Below, piece after piece: positions 24,589 to 32,665 of a DNA stretch of 64,000 nucleotides. Source of the stretch: CAZABG01 sp964460985 (lineage in GTDB: Bacteria > Chlamydiota > Chlamydiia > Chlamydiales > Parachlamydiaceae); the NCBI GenBank assembly GCA_964460985.1, contig CAYWQX010000002.1:52203-116202 (forward strand), given 5' to 3'. Below the pieces are notes generated by a model, which worked only from the letters and a program-made list of their open reading frames with translations, ran no database searches and was not told the DNA's origin. Every line of letters begins with the position of its first letter. Position 1 is the first letter of the stretch. A program made the translations under genes and the position numbers.

Positions 24589-24982
24589 GACGTATCTCGT
24601 TTCTTGCCACAATATAATCAAACATCGACTTAATGCCTGTTGGATCTGAGTAGCCATTCGAATACACAACGTCTCGAAATACGCTAAAAGCTGCCTCTAA
24701 AAAGATCTCTTTCACTTGTTCAGGGATAAATTTGGGATCAAAAGGATTCGGACTCATCCGGTTGGCTCGCTCCCGCACCATTGCAGGGATGCCGCCCTGC
24801 TGCCCTACAACACCTTTTGCGATAGCGTCCCATTGACCTTGCATAACCAAATTCATACTAAGAGCTTGCAAGACCCAATCGGTCCTAAAAAAAGATTTTT
24901 CCAAGTCCAAATAACAAGGGGGGCTTCTATCATAGGCGTTTAAAGAAGCGGCAAAAAAGAACAGGAAAATAATCGTACGCAT
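24560..24982 (-). CDS. secreted hypothetical protein, paralogue B
   Basis: A 140-residue exported protein with signal peptide residues 1-16 (RTIIFLFFFAASLNA). Its mature sequence matches paralogue A (22678-23178) in layout: early Cys in PPCYLDLEKSFF, the RANRMSPNPFDP block, an amphipathic helix and a terminal LNQC. Lacks the Pro/Gln tail. It converges on the GH3 gene with 29 bp of overlap and diverges from folD across only 18 bp, so its promoter must lie within folD or be very compact. Confidence 0.7.
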   Translation of the reverse strand: MRTIIFLFFFAASLNAYDRSPPCYLDLEKSFFRTDWVLQALSMNLVMQGQWDAIAKGVVGQQGGIPAMVRERANRMSPNPFDPKFIPEQVKEIFLEAAFSVFRDVVYSNGYSDPTGIKSMFDYIVARNEIRLNQCFGKPK

Positions 24983-25000
24983 AGCATATTCTTTAACTCA

Positions 25001-25864
25001 ATGAATACAAAAGGTGCAAGCCTATTAGATGGCAAAAAAGCGGCTTTTCGGATCGAAGAAGATCTTAAAAATGAGATCCAATCGATCGGTGGAAGGCCTC
25101 CTCAACTGGCGGTGATCCAGGTGGGTGATAATCCCGCTTCTTCAATCTACGTTAAACGAAAAGCCGAAGCTTGCGAGAGAGTGGGAATTCTATCCAAGGT
25201 CTTAAAATTTGAAGCCGATTTGAGTGAAAAAGCTCTTCTCAAAGAAATTGAAAAACTCAACCAAGCGCCCGATGTCGACGGAATTTTAGTCCAGCTTCCC
25301 CTGCCTTCGCATATCGACACCTCAAAAATTATCCTCGCCATCGATCCTAAAAAAGATGTCGACGGCTTTCATCCCGAAAACGTGGGAAAACTCCTTTTAG
25401 GACAAAAAGGGGGCTTTGTATCGTGTACCCCCTTGGGCATTCAGCTTCTTCTAAAACATTATCATGTGGATCTAACCGGCAAACACGTTGTGATTGTCGG
25501 AAGAAGCAATATTGTTGGAAAGCCTTTAGCTGCCATCTTAATGCAAAATGAGCCTCTCCTAAATGCCACCGTGACGGTTGCACACAGTCAAACGAAACAG
25601 ATTGAAAAACTGATTCAGGAAGCCGATGTCGTTATAGCGGCTATGGGAAGACCTAAATTCATCCAAGGCTCCTGGATAAAACCTCAGGCCATCGTGATCG
25701 ATGTCGGGATCACAAAAGTGGACGGGAAAATTTCCGGAGATGTCGACTTTGAAAAAGCCTCTCTCATAGCCTCTCAAATAACCCCTGTGCCGGGCGGAAT
25801 TGGTCCGATGACCATTGCTGCCCTTCTTACCAATACTTTAAAGAGCCGACGTTCAAGATCATGA
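25001..25864 (+). CDS. folD: methylenetetrahydrofolate dehydrogenase/cyclohydrolase
   Basis: A 287-residue bifunctional FolD that converts 5,10-methylene-THF to 10-formyl-THF with NADP. The substrate site has YVKRKAEACE (Lys near residue 53) and DGILVQLPLPSHID (near 92); the nucleotide-binding domain has GRSNIVGKPLA (near 166) and the C-terminal PVPGGIGPMTIAALL. It overlaps apbE by ATGA. I recall folD next to apbE near smpB-dnaN-recF in Chlamydia too. No clear Shine-Dalgarno precedes the ATG. Confidence 0.96.
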   Translation: MNTKGASLLDGKKAAFRIEEDLKNEIQSIGGRPPQLAVIQVGDNPASSIYVKRKAEACERVGILSKVLKFEADLSEKALLKEIEKLNQAPDVDGILVQLPLPSHIDTSKIILAIDPKKDVDGFHPENVGKLLLGQKGGFVSCTPLGIQLLLKHYHVDLTGKHVVIVGRSNIVGKPLAAILMQNEPLLNATVTVAHSQTKQIEKLIQEADVVIAAMGRPKFIQGSWIKPQAIVIDVGITKVDGKISGDVDFEKASLIASQITPVPGGIGPMTIAALLTNTLKSRRSRS

Positions 25865-26844
25865 TCTACTTTTTTCTCGCCCTCTTGCTGGCGGCCTGCT
25901 CGCAAGAGAGTGCCCGCGTGGTGTCATCTGTTCAAGGAACCGCTATGACAATCGACTACAAAGTCACCGTGGGTCATCCCCTTGATGCAAGCGAACTTGA
26001 ACTGATCAAAAGAATCACCTACGGAACCTTTGAAGAGGTCGACCAGATTTATAACCGCTATAATCCCCAGTCTGAAATTTCTAAGCTGAACCGAATGGCC
26101 ACAACCGATTTTGTCCCTATTTCCGAGGAGCTCTACAAGCTTTTACAGGAGGTTAACAAGTATTATCATTTATCTGACGGCCTCTTTGATCCTACCGTGG
26201 AGCCCTTAGTGGTCTTATGGAAGGAAAATCTCAATCAAAATAAACTCCCCGCATCCAAGGACATTGAGAGAGCTAGATTGGCTGTAGGATGGAGTCATAT
26301 TGAACTCGTCAAAGGCAATTTCAAAAAGGATAACCCTCTTACCCAAATCGATCTAGGGGGAATTGCTAAGGGCTACGCCGTAGATCTCATTGTGGAAAGA
26401 TTAAACAAGCTAGGCTATAAAAACGTACTTGTGGAATGGGGCGGCGAGCTTCGCGCGACAGGGAAACACCCCGAAGGGAGATCCTGGAGAGTCGCCATTC
26501 CCCATCCGAACGATCCCACTCAAATTGTGCAAAACTTTGAACTAGAAAATGAAGCTATCGCGACTAGCGGTGATTACAACCAATTTTGGACCTATAAAGA
26601 TGGGGCGAAGAAAACCACTTACACCCATGTGATCAACCCCAAAACGGGCTATCCTCTCGTCGTCCAATTAAATAGCATTGCTTCTGTCACGGTTCTCGCC
26701 CCCACCTGCACGGCTGCCGACGCTCTGGCAACCGCTGCCATGGTCTTCGCAAACGCTTCTCTAGCGCAAGCCTGGATCTCCCGAATCGACAGTGAAACCC
26801 AAACCGAGTTTTGGTTTGTCACAAGGGACCGTGAAATAAAATAG
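25861..26844 (+). CDS. apbE: FAD:protein FMN transferase (ApbE), lipoprotein
   Basis: A 327-residue ApbE that attaches FMN covalently to Thr/Ser of target proteins such as the NqrB/NqrC subunits of the sodium-pumping NADH dehydrogenase. The signal peptide ends in a lipobox (LLAAC, Cys13), so it is anchored on the periplasmic side. Family blocks include YNRYNPQSEISKLN, DPTVEPLV, the flavin-binding DLGGIAKGYAVD and the Mg-binding C-terminal TCTAADALATAAMV. It is coupled to folD. It converges on the unknown gene at 26848 with only 3 bp between stops. Confidence 0.94.
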   Translation: MIYFFLALLLAACSQESARVVSSVQGTAMTIDYKVTVGHPLDASELELIKRITYGTFEEVDQIYNRYNPQSEISKLNRMATTDFVPISEELYKLLQEVNKYYHLSDGLFDPTVEPLVVLWKENLNQNKLPASKDIERARLAVGWSHIELVKGNFKKDNPLTQIDLGGIAKGYAVDLIVERLNKLGYKNVLVEWGGELRATGKHPEGRSWRVAIPHPNDPTQIVQNFELENEAIATSGDYNQFWTYKDGAKKTTYTHVINPKTGYPLVVQLNSIASVTVLAPTCTAADALATAAMVFANASLAQAWISRIDSETQTEFWFVTRDREIK

Positions 26845-26847
26845 CTG

Positions 26848-28326
26848 TTATCTTTGTATCGAGATAAAAAACTTCTCGGCATCGATAAGAAAAAGATCCG
26901 CTTTTCCCTTCAGGTTATCCTTGATAAACCGATTATAAAAAAATTGAGCGAGTTTTCTTTTCAACATACTATCCGGAATCAAGGCGATTTTTTCTAAAAT
27001 CTCGTAAGGCCTTACCGTTTTATACTTTACGTAAAGCTCTTCATCCCATTGCTTCAGCTGGCGTGTCAAAGGATCAATTTTTAAGGTTAACTGGCGAGAG
27101 GTTTCATCATGCAACTCTTCAAGCCGCCTCCATTTAGCCTGATACTCTTGTTGTTGTTCTAAAGTAAAATGAGGCCACAATGCTTTTAAATCTTTCACCT
27201 TATAATCCGGATTGAACAAACTCCAATGGATTTTTTGCCTTTCGAAATGAAAAAGCAGGGCTTTTTTCAATTTTAAAATCTCAACATTCATGAAATAAGA
27301 CGAAAAATCGTTCGTTACAAGGAGGGCATCCAACATCTTGAGGGCATCTTCGGTTTGAGGATGATTGGAGTAAGCCGTTGCGATATAGGTTAATAATTTT
27401 ACAAAAAGCTCCTGCAACTCAAGGTAGTTTAAAACTCTCTCTCTAATCTTCTCCAAGAGTTTCAAATCGGCGGCAAAATCCTTGCCAAAAGAGCGGTTCA
27501 GGATTTCATCCTCTACCATGCGCCGAATCTCTAAAGCGGTGTAACTTATAGGAATAGTGGATAGTTGGAGCCAAACATAAACATCTCCGTTATTCAAGCG
27601 AAAGAAAAGTTTTTCAAGGAGATCATTCTCTACACTTTCATCATGTATAAGCTTTTTTAATAACAAAAAGGATGACTGATCATCAACCGAGATCGTTTTA
27701 ATTTCATTTTTAATAATATGCGCTTGAGTAAGCTCGTCACGAAGAGCCTTGTCAGGATCCTCTGCTTCCAGAATTCTCTTTTTCAAAGGTTTTTGTGTGA
27801 GAGCTCGATTCTCCAATACGACCTCTCTTATAAAGTTGCGAATGTGAGCCTTTGAAAAATTACTTTCTATCAAAGCAATTGAACCAAGTTTGTCCTGCTC
27901 GGATTTCAGAATTTCAACCATTCTTATAAATTCAGCCGGTAAAAACTCGTCATCTTGTAAGAGCTTTATCACGACATCCGTTGACGGAGCTGGTAAAGAC
28001 ATAGCGCTTTGAATCAGTGATCGAACATTTCCATCGACCTTCCCAAAGGCGCCCAAACATTTTTGATATTGGTAGGCGCTACTTCCTGCCGGTAATACCG
28101 TATGATCCATTTTTGGGGGTGGTTGGATGCTCGAGGCGACTTTATCGGTTTTATAAGCGGTCGGATTCTCTTTTGTGTTTACCGGTTTAAAAAGCCTTAC
28201 GCTTTGACTAAACGCTTGATTATAGTCTTGGGTCACCACCAAATAAAAAAGAGCCACAATTCGGACAGCCGCCTGTTTATACCATGCGTAACTGTTATAG
28301 GTCTTTGTAATGTCTGAAGGGATCAT
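26848..28326 (-). CDS. large hypothetical helical protein
   Basis: A 492-residue protein I do not recognise. Residues about 18-35 are hydrophobic (AAVRIVALFYLVV), possibly one membrane segment; the remainder is charged and predicted helical, with no catalytic motif, repeat or coiled-coil long enough to name. It lies between apbE and the SycD-like chaperone, a position where I recall no such gene in Chlamydia, so it is likely lineage-specific. Proximity to a type III chaperone makes a secreted-substrate role possible but unproven. Confidence 0.6.
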   Translation of the reverse strand: MIPSDITKTYNSYAWYKQAAVRIVALFYLVVTQDYNQAFSQSVRLFKPVNTKENPTAYKTDKVASSIQPPPKMDHTVLPAGSSAYQYQKCLGAFGKVDGNVRSLIQSAMSLPAPSTDVVIKLLQDDEFLPAEFIRMVEILKSEQDKLGSIALIESNFSKAHIRNFIREVVLENRALTQKPLKKRILEAEDPDKALRDELTQAHIIKNEIKTISVDDQSSFLLLKKLIHDESVENDLLEKLFFRLNNGDVYVWLQLSTIPISYTALEIRRMVEDEILNRSFGKDFAADLKLLEKIRERVLNYLELQELFVKLLTYIATAYSNHPQTEDALKMLDALLVTNDFSSYFMNVEILKLKKALLFHFERQKIHWSLFNPDYKVKDLKALWPHFTLEQQQEYQAKWRRLEELHDETSRQLTLKIDPLTRQLKQWDEELYVKYKTVRPYEILEKIALIPDSMLKRKLAQFFYNRFIKDNLKGKADLFLIDAEKFFISIQR

Positions 28327-28387
28327 AATTAAAAAAAATTATAAAGATAGTATATTAATATCTGATTAAGATAGGGCTGTTTGAGAA

Positions 28388-28864
28388 TCAACCGATTCGA
28401 ATCTTAAGCGCGAAGATCCTCGCTTTAATGTCGGGATAAGAATCTGAGAATGAAAGGGCAAGCTCCAGCGATGAAAGGGCCGATTCCCTATCGTTTAGTT
28501 CAAGGTAGCAATGGGCCGATTGATAGTAAGGGATAGGGTTTTTAGGGTCATGGAGAGTCGCCATGCTGTAGGCCATTAAGGCTGCATGTGTTTCGCCGTT
28601 TTGCTGTTCAGAGAGGCCAAGGCCAAGCCAATAGTGGGGGTGATTAGGATTCAGGGTCGTAAGAAAATAAAAAGCGTCGGAGGCTTTAGAGTAGTCTTGC
28701 TTATAGTAAAGAGATGAAGCCGAGGTATAAAAATCATTCATGCAGTTTTGGGTGAAACCTAAAATCTGAAAGAGGGGCTCTCCCCTCTCCAGGGCACTCT
28801 TCAGATAAAGGGGATCCTGCAGATTTTTTTTAACCTCCTCTGGAAGCTGTAATTCATCGAACAT
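28388..28864 (-). CDS. SycD/LcrH-type class II type III secretion chaperone
   Basis: A 158-residue TPR protein of the SycD/LcrH/IpgC family, which binds type III translocators in the cytoplasm. Three tetratricopeptide units are visible: around 46-79 (LYYKQDYSKASDAFYFLTTL), 80-113 (HYWLGLGLSEQQNGETHAAL) and 114-147 (PYYQSAHCYLELNDRESAL). Family length and spacing match. ATG 28864 is preferred; an in-frame GTG lies at 28873. It overlaps the small gene upstream and lies downstream of recF, away from any visible secretion genes. Confidence 0.82.
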   Translation of the reverse strand: MFDELQLPEEVKKNLQDPLYLKSALERGEPLFQILGFTQNCMNDFYTSASSLYYKQDYSKASDAFYFLTTLNPNHPHYWLGLGLSEQQNGETHAALMAYSMATLHDPKNPIPYYQSAHCYLELNDRESALSSLELALSFSDSYPDIKARIFALKIRIG

Positions 28865-29051
28865 TCTTTTCACCCATGAGGATATGGTAGCCGCGCAGAA
28901 AACGTTTTTTAAAGATTGCTGTATCTTTTAAAAGCGTTCCCACCATTTTATGGTGATACCATTCGTAGGGATCAAGCTGGGAGGGTTGCTTATGCTTTAG
29001 CGTTCGGACGAGCTCATCAATCACTTTTTCCCATTCTGCATCGGATATCAT
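28854..29051 (-). CDS. small hypothetical protein between recF and the chaperone
   Basis: A 65-residue, Lys/His-rich soluble protein (WEKVIDELVRTLKHKQPS; KMVGTLLKDTAIFKKRF) of unknown function. Its start overlaps the recF stop by ATGA and its end overlaps the chaperone gene, so it is embedded in the dnaN-recF operon by translational coupling. That coupling is the main support for its being real. Confidence 0.6.
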   Translation of the reverse strand: MISDAEWEKVIDELVRTLKHKQPSQLDPYEWYHHKMVGTLLKDTAIFKKRFLRGYHILMGEKNVR

Positions 29052-30073
29052 GAAAGTATGATAACATTATCTTGAATAAAATCCTCTACTGTCGTGATTA
29101 AAACTTGACCCATAGTAGAAATTAATTGAATGAGCCTCTCCTTTCGCCTTTTATCCATGCTGATGCCTAAATCGTCGATCATAAAAAGAGGCTCCTCTTC
29201 CGTCACCGCCCGGATCCTTTCCCATTCGGCAAGCTTTAAAGCGACAAGAAGGGTTTGTTTTTGCCCTTCGCTCGCGAAATTTTTCGCGTCCTGGTTGTTT
29301 AAGAGCAACGTAAAATCATCTTTATGCGGCCCTAAAAGGGTGTAGCCGTACATCACTTCTCGTGACCTCAAGCGAGCCCACTCTTTTTCGTAATAGGGCT
29401 TTAAATCGGGTGCATCGGGGCATTCAAAGTCTAGACTCACCTCTTCATCACTCTCCCCTACCTGGGAGAAATTTTTTTGAAAATAGGGAATTAATTCTTT
29501 GATGGCTCTCGACCTTTCATAGGTAATATAGGAGGCCGATTTGGCCATTTCATGCTCCCAGCTCTCAATCGTCTTAAGATCTTTGATTTTGAGAAGAGCA
29601 TTTCTCTGTTTCAACGCACGATGGTAGCGGCTTAAATGCCAGCCATACAAGGGATCGGTTTCGCAAAGGCTTAAGTCTAAAAAATCGCGCCGATTGTGAG
29701 GCGATCCTTTAATTAGATGAGCATCATCGGGAGTGAGGAGAGCGCCTGTCATTAAACCGTAGAGGCTTTGACACGTGTTGTCGTTGAATTTAACGCTCTT
29801 TTCGCCTTTATAGTAGGTAAACGTGAGAGAATTGGAGGTGCCTTGTTCGACATACTCCGCTCGAACCTGAAACCCCTCCTCACCATAGCTGATCAATTCA
29901 TTCAGACGTTGAGCACGGAAAGACTTTCCGCTGATAAGAAGAAAAATCGCTTCAAGAACCGTCGTTTTGCCTCTCGCGTTGTTTCCAACGATAGCATTAA
30001 GCCCGGGTTTGAATTCGAACGCACGGTCCTGAAGCTTTCTTAGATTGGTAATCTCAAGTTTTTTAAGTCTCAT
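29048..30073 (-). CDS. recF: DNA replication and repair protein RecF
   Basis: A 341-residue RecF, the SMC-like ATPase that helps load RecA at gapped DNA with RecO and RecR (recR is at 50089). Walker A GNNARGKTT is at residues 30-38, the ABC signature region reads ASEGQKQTLLVALKLAE, and Walker B PLFMIDDLGISMD follows. The D-loop His is replaced by the usual RecF pattern. It overlaps dnaN by 11 bp. Note that the family is often about 360 residues; this one is slightly short but complete. Confidence 0.95.
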   Translation of the reverse strand: MRLKKLEITNLRKLQDRAFEFKPGLNAIVGNNARGKTTVLEAIFLLISGKSFRAQRLNELISYGEEGFQVRAEYVEQGTSNSLTFTYYKGEKSVKFNDNTCQSLYGLMTGALLTPDDAHLIKGSPHNRRDFLDLSLCETDPLYGWHLSRYHRALKQRNALLKIKDLKTIESWEHEMAKSASYITYERSRAIKELIPYFQKNFSQVGESDEEVSLDFECPDAPDLKPYYEKEWARLRSREVMYGYTLLGPHKDDFTLLLNNQDAKNFASEGQKQTLLVALKLAEWERIRAVTEEEPLFMIDDLGISMDKRRKERLIQLISTMGQVLITTVEDFIQDNVIILS

Positions 30074-31190
30074 TTAGGCGCATAGGCATGATCACAAAAA
30101 GAGGGCTTGAAGCATGATTGGAAGCCGTTTCACCCATTTTGTCGATGATGACGCCCGGATTATAAGGATCGGTTAAACCCATTGAGACTGTCTCTTCTTT
30201 ACTGTGGCGAAGGATATCCAAGAAAAAGCCTGGGTTGAAGGCGATATCCAGAGGATCGCCGTGGTAATTAACCGGCATGCTCACATTCCCCTCTCCAATA
30301 TCAGACGTATTGGCAGAAAGTTTAAGCTCGCCATTCACAAAGGTAAATCTAACCGAATGGGAGGTGTCTGCCGTAAAGAGCGAAACTTGTCTTAAGAGAC
30401 GGATGAGCTCTTCACGATGAAGGGAGACTACCACCTCTGATTTCTCAGGAATCACACGGCTTACATCGGGATACTCCCCTTGCAAAAGCTTCGTCACGAT
30501 TAAAGTGTTATTAGCTTCTACTGCAATTTTATCCTGGCTTAAGTATACGATCGCATCGCCGGCATCATTCAGGTTGCGTAAAAATTCATCTACTGCTTTG
30601 AGAGGAACCACATAGCTCGAGCTGAACTCCGCGTTGATTTCTACCGGTGTATGAGATCTTGCGAGCCTTTTACCGTCTGTTCCTGTAAAAGTTGCCTGCC
30701 CCCCCTGAATTTTTACCCCGACTCCGGTCAAAACATAACGAGTATCTTCTTTAGAAACCGCAAAGGCCGTTCTAAAAAACATCTCTTTGAGCTCTTTTTG
30801 GCCGATACGGAATTTTTCAGAACCCGAAAGATCGGGAAGAGCCGGAAACTCTTTTTTGCTAAGGCCGTGCAACGTAAAACGGGAACTTCCCGCAGTGATC
30901 GTGGTGACATCCTGGCTATTGGTCGAAACTTCGATATTCACAGCCGTAAGCTCTCGAAGAAGCTGCGCGAGTCTTTTAGCGGGAAGGGTGGTCGAACCCT
31001 CTTCTAGGATTTTAGCGTCAGTGTAGGATCTGATACCCACCATCAAGTCGGTCGCGGTCAGCTGGATTTGCCCCCCTTTTGCCTCTAACAGGACGTTCCC
31101 GAGAATTGGAATCGTCGCCTTCGCTTGCACCACGCTTTGGAGCTTGCCGATGAGATAATTTAACTCTTGGGTCGAAATGATAAACTTCAT
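30063..31190 (-). CDS. dnaN: DNA polymerase III beta subunit (sliding clamp)
   Basis: A 375-residue beta clamp, which encircles DNA and tethers polymerase III. The three repeated domains are present, with the N-terminal MKFIISTQELNYLIGKLQSVV and the C-terminal FNPGFFLDIL...PLFVIMPMRL that ends in the PMRL-type motif of clamps. It heads the minus-strand operon dnaN-recF-small ORF-chaperone-unknown. Divergent from smpB; a promoter with TTGACT and TATTTT lies in the 86-bp gap. Confidence 0.97.
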   Translation of the reverse strand: MKFIISTQELNYLIGKLQSVVQAKATIPILGNVLLEAKGGQIQLTATDLMVGIRSYTDAKILEEGSTTLPAKRLAQLLRELTAVNIEVSTNSQDVTTITAGSSRFTLHGLSKKEFPALPDLSGSEKFRIGQKELKEMFFRTAFAVSKEDTRYVLTGVGVKIQGGQATFTGTDGKRLARSHTPVEINAEFSSSYVVPLKAVDEFLRNLNDAGDAIVYLSQDKIAVEANNTLIVTKLLQGEYPDVSRVIPEKSEVVVSLHREELIRLLRQVSLFTADTSHSVRFTFVNGELKLSANTSDIGEGNVSMPVNYHGDPLDIAFNPGFFLDILRHSKEETVSMGLTDPYNPGVIIDKMGETASNHASSPLFVIMPMRLNET

Positions 31191-31220
31191 GGGGGTAAAA
31201 CCTCGCTATTCTGTTGTGAA

Positions 31221-31250
31221 AAAATAGAGGAGGTTTGGTTGCGAAGTCAA
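31221..31250 (-). promoter_or_regulatory. dnaN promoter candidate
   Basis: On the minus strand TTGACT (31250-31245) and TATTTT (31226-31221) are 18 nt apart, or CTATTT at 17. It overlaps the smpB promoter on the plus strand, so the two may be mutually exclusive. Confidence 0.55.
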
Positions 31251-31267
31251 GACAAATCAGGTACAAT
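31239..31267 (+). promoter_or_regulatory. smpB promoter
   Basis: TTGCGA (31239-31244), a 17-nt spacer, and TACAAT (31262-31267). The predicted start is near 31274, only 3 nt before the smpB ATG at 31277, with no Shine-Dalgarno in between. This places the true start of smpB at 31277 and suggests a leaderless mRNA. Confidence 0.65.
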
Positions 31268-31276
31268 GCTCGGTTA

Positions 31277-31717
31277 ATGATGAACGATCTGATTCAAAAC
31301 CGCAAAGCGGGCTATAACTACGAAATTTTAGAAACCTTTGAAGCGGGAATCGCCCTTCAAGGGACCGAAATTAAATCGATCCGGGATGGCGGGGGCTCTC
31401 TTGCCGATGCCTTTATTAAAATCGAAGGCTCCGAACCGATACTCTATGGCTGCGCGGTCTCCCCCTATAAATTCGGCAACGTGCACAACCACGAAGAAAG
31501 ACGCCCCAAAAAACTTCTCCTCCATAAAAGAGAAATTGACACCCTTCGCAAAGCTTCGACCGAAAAGGGGCTCACTATCATTCCGCTCAATATGTATCTT
31601 GTCAAAGGACGAGCGAAACTTAAAATCGCGATCGCCAAAGGGAAGAAATCTTTTGATAAACGGGAAGCGATCAAGGAAAGAGACGAAAAACGCTCCATCC
31701 AACGATTGTACAAATAA
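31277..31717 (+). CDS. smpB: SsrA-binding protein SmpB
   Basis: A 146-residue SmpB that delivers tmRNA to stalled ribosomes. It starts at ATG 31277 (a second ATG follows at 31280); an upstream in-frame TTG at 31235 lies in the promoter. Family blocks include NRKAGYNYEI, ALQGTEIKSIRDG, PYKFGNVHNHEERRPKKLLLHK and the basic C terminus KKSFDKREAIKERDEKRS. It is followed 12 bp later by rlmH. Gene order with dnaN and recF agrees with what I recall for Chlamydia. Confidence 0.96.
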   Translation: MMNDLIQNRKAGYNYEILETFEAGIALQGTEIKSIRDGGGSLADAFIKIEGSEPILYGCAVSPYKFGNVHNHEERRPKKLLLHKREIDTLRKASTEKGLTIIPLNMYLVKGRAKLKIAIAKGKKSFDKREAIKERDEKRSIQRLYK

Positions 31718-31729
31718 CCCTTACATCGA

Positions 31730-32143
31730 ATGATCAAAATTAAGATTGTCTCCGTCGGCAAAAACAAAGAGGCGTGGCTCGAAGAGGCTTTAAAAGAGTA
31801 CACCCGCAGGCTCGAGCGTTTTGCCAAGCTGGAATGGGTTTGGGTCGATGATGATTCAGCCCTTGATCGACACCTCACAGGCGAAGTGATTGCACTCGAT
31901 CCTGAAGGGCCGCAGATGAAATCAGAGGATTTTTCGGCTTATCTTTTTAAGAGGGTAGAAAAGGGAGGCTCGAGGCTTACCTTTCTGATCGGAGGCCCCG
32001 AGGGGCTTCCCGATCATTTGAGAAAACTTCCTTTACTCGGCCTATCAAAAATGACTTTCACTCATCAAATCGCCCGGCTTATTTTAGCCGAGCAGATCTT
32101 TAGAGCTTTTGAGATTGAACGGGGCACCCCTTATCACAAGTAA
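31730..32143 (+). CDS. rlmH: 23S rRNA (pseudouridine1915-N3)-methyltransferase RlmH
   Basis: A 137-residue SPOUT methyltransferase that methylates pseudouridine 1915 in helix 69 of 23S rRNA. The SAM-binding knot is shown by LIGGPEGLPDHL (about 88-99) and the family C terminus HQIARLILAEQIFRAFEIERGTPYHK. Length is standard. It lies 12 bp after smpB and overlaps the minus-strand membrane gene by 44 bp at its 3' end. Confidence 0.94.
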   Translation: MIKIKIVSVGKNKEAWLEEALKEYTRRLERFAKLEWVWVDDDSALDRHLTGEVIALDPEGPQMKSEDFSAYLFKRVEKGGSRLTFLIGGPEGLPDHLRKLPLLGLSKMTFTHQIARLILAEQIFRAFEIERGTPYHK

Positions 32144-32597
32144 GGGCTTGTCTAAAATAAAGCATCGCTCCGTTTAAAAGAGCCGAGCCTACCGCCACAT
32201 CTACAAACCCGCGAATATCTAGAGGGACTGAGAAGAAACGGAGAGAAAAGCCGATTCCCATCATGATACCGATGAGAATAAGATAACGGGGGGTAAAGAG
32301 TAAGCCAAGCGATACCGGTTCAGGCGCAGATTTAATGTGATTGACCGTTCTATTGACGGTCTTTGCCAAAACAACTCGCCCTTTAAGGAAGCCGATAAAG
32401 AGGGCGATTGCCATTAAAGCCACCACTCCTTGCTCTACTTTTCCGGCAAAATTCGAGACCCACGAGAGGAAAGGATACTGTTCAGGCGTTTCTAATGCCT
32501 GCATCAAAAACTGGATTCCCAGCTTCATCAGCCATAAGCCTACGGCGAACCATAAAGCGCCGGCCAAGACAATGAGAGAGCGATGTGATAATTTCAT
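32100..32597 (-). CDS. hypothetical integral membrane protein
   Basis: A 165-residue protein with about four hydrophobic segments (residues 7-33, 55-75, 98-118, 128-150) and a Cys-containing tail (LTCDKGCPVQSQKL). No family is recognised. Its 3' end overlaps rlmH by 44 bp on the opposite strand. The ATG has no Shine-Dalgarno; a strong promoter with -10 ending 8 nt upstream suggests a leaderless message. It diverges from the PIN/TRAM gene. Confidence 0.7.
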   Translation of the reverse strand: MKLSHRSLIVLAGALWFAVGLWLMKLGIQFLMQALETPEQYPFLSWVSNFAGKVEQGVVALMAIALFIGFLKGRVVLAKTVNRTVNHIKSAPEPVSLGLLFTPRYLILIGIMMGIGFSLRFFSVPLDIRGFVDVAVGSALLNGAMLYFRQALTCDKGCPVQSQKL

Positions 32598-32605
32598 GGT
32601 AAGAG

Positions 32606-32635
32606 ATTATTAGAAGTCGAGTTGTACTTGTCAAC
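32606..32635 (-). promoter_or_regulatory. promoter of the 32100-32597 membrane gene
   Basis: On the minus strand TTGACA (32635-32630) and AATAAT (32611-32606) with a 17-nt spacer, 8 nt before the ATG. The -35 box overlaps that of the divergent plus-strand promoter. Confidence 0.65.
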
Positions 32636-32656
32636 ATCCAATTGATGTTGTACATT
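32628..32656 (+). promoter_or_regulatory. promoter of the PIN/TRAM gene
   Basis: TTGTCA (32628-32633), 17-nt spacer, TACATT (32651-32656), predicted start near 32663 and ATG at 32666. The -35 overlaps the divergent promoter's -35, so RNA polymerase could occupy only one at a time. Confidence 0.65.
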
Positions 32657-32665
32657 CTATGTTTT

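Noticed and set aside
31235..31276. N-terminal extension of smpB from TTG 31235
   Set aside because: The extension covers a well-spaced promoter, lacks a ribosome site, and does not match the usual SmpB N terminus; ATG 31277 is better.
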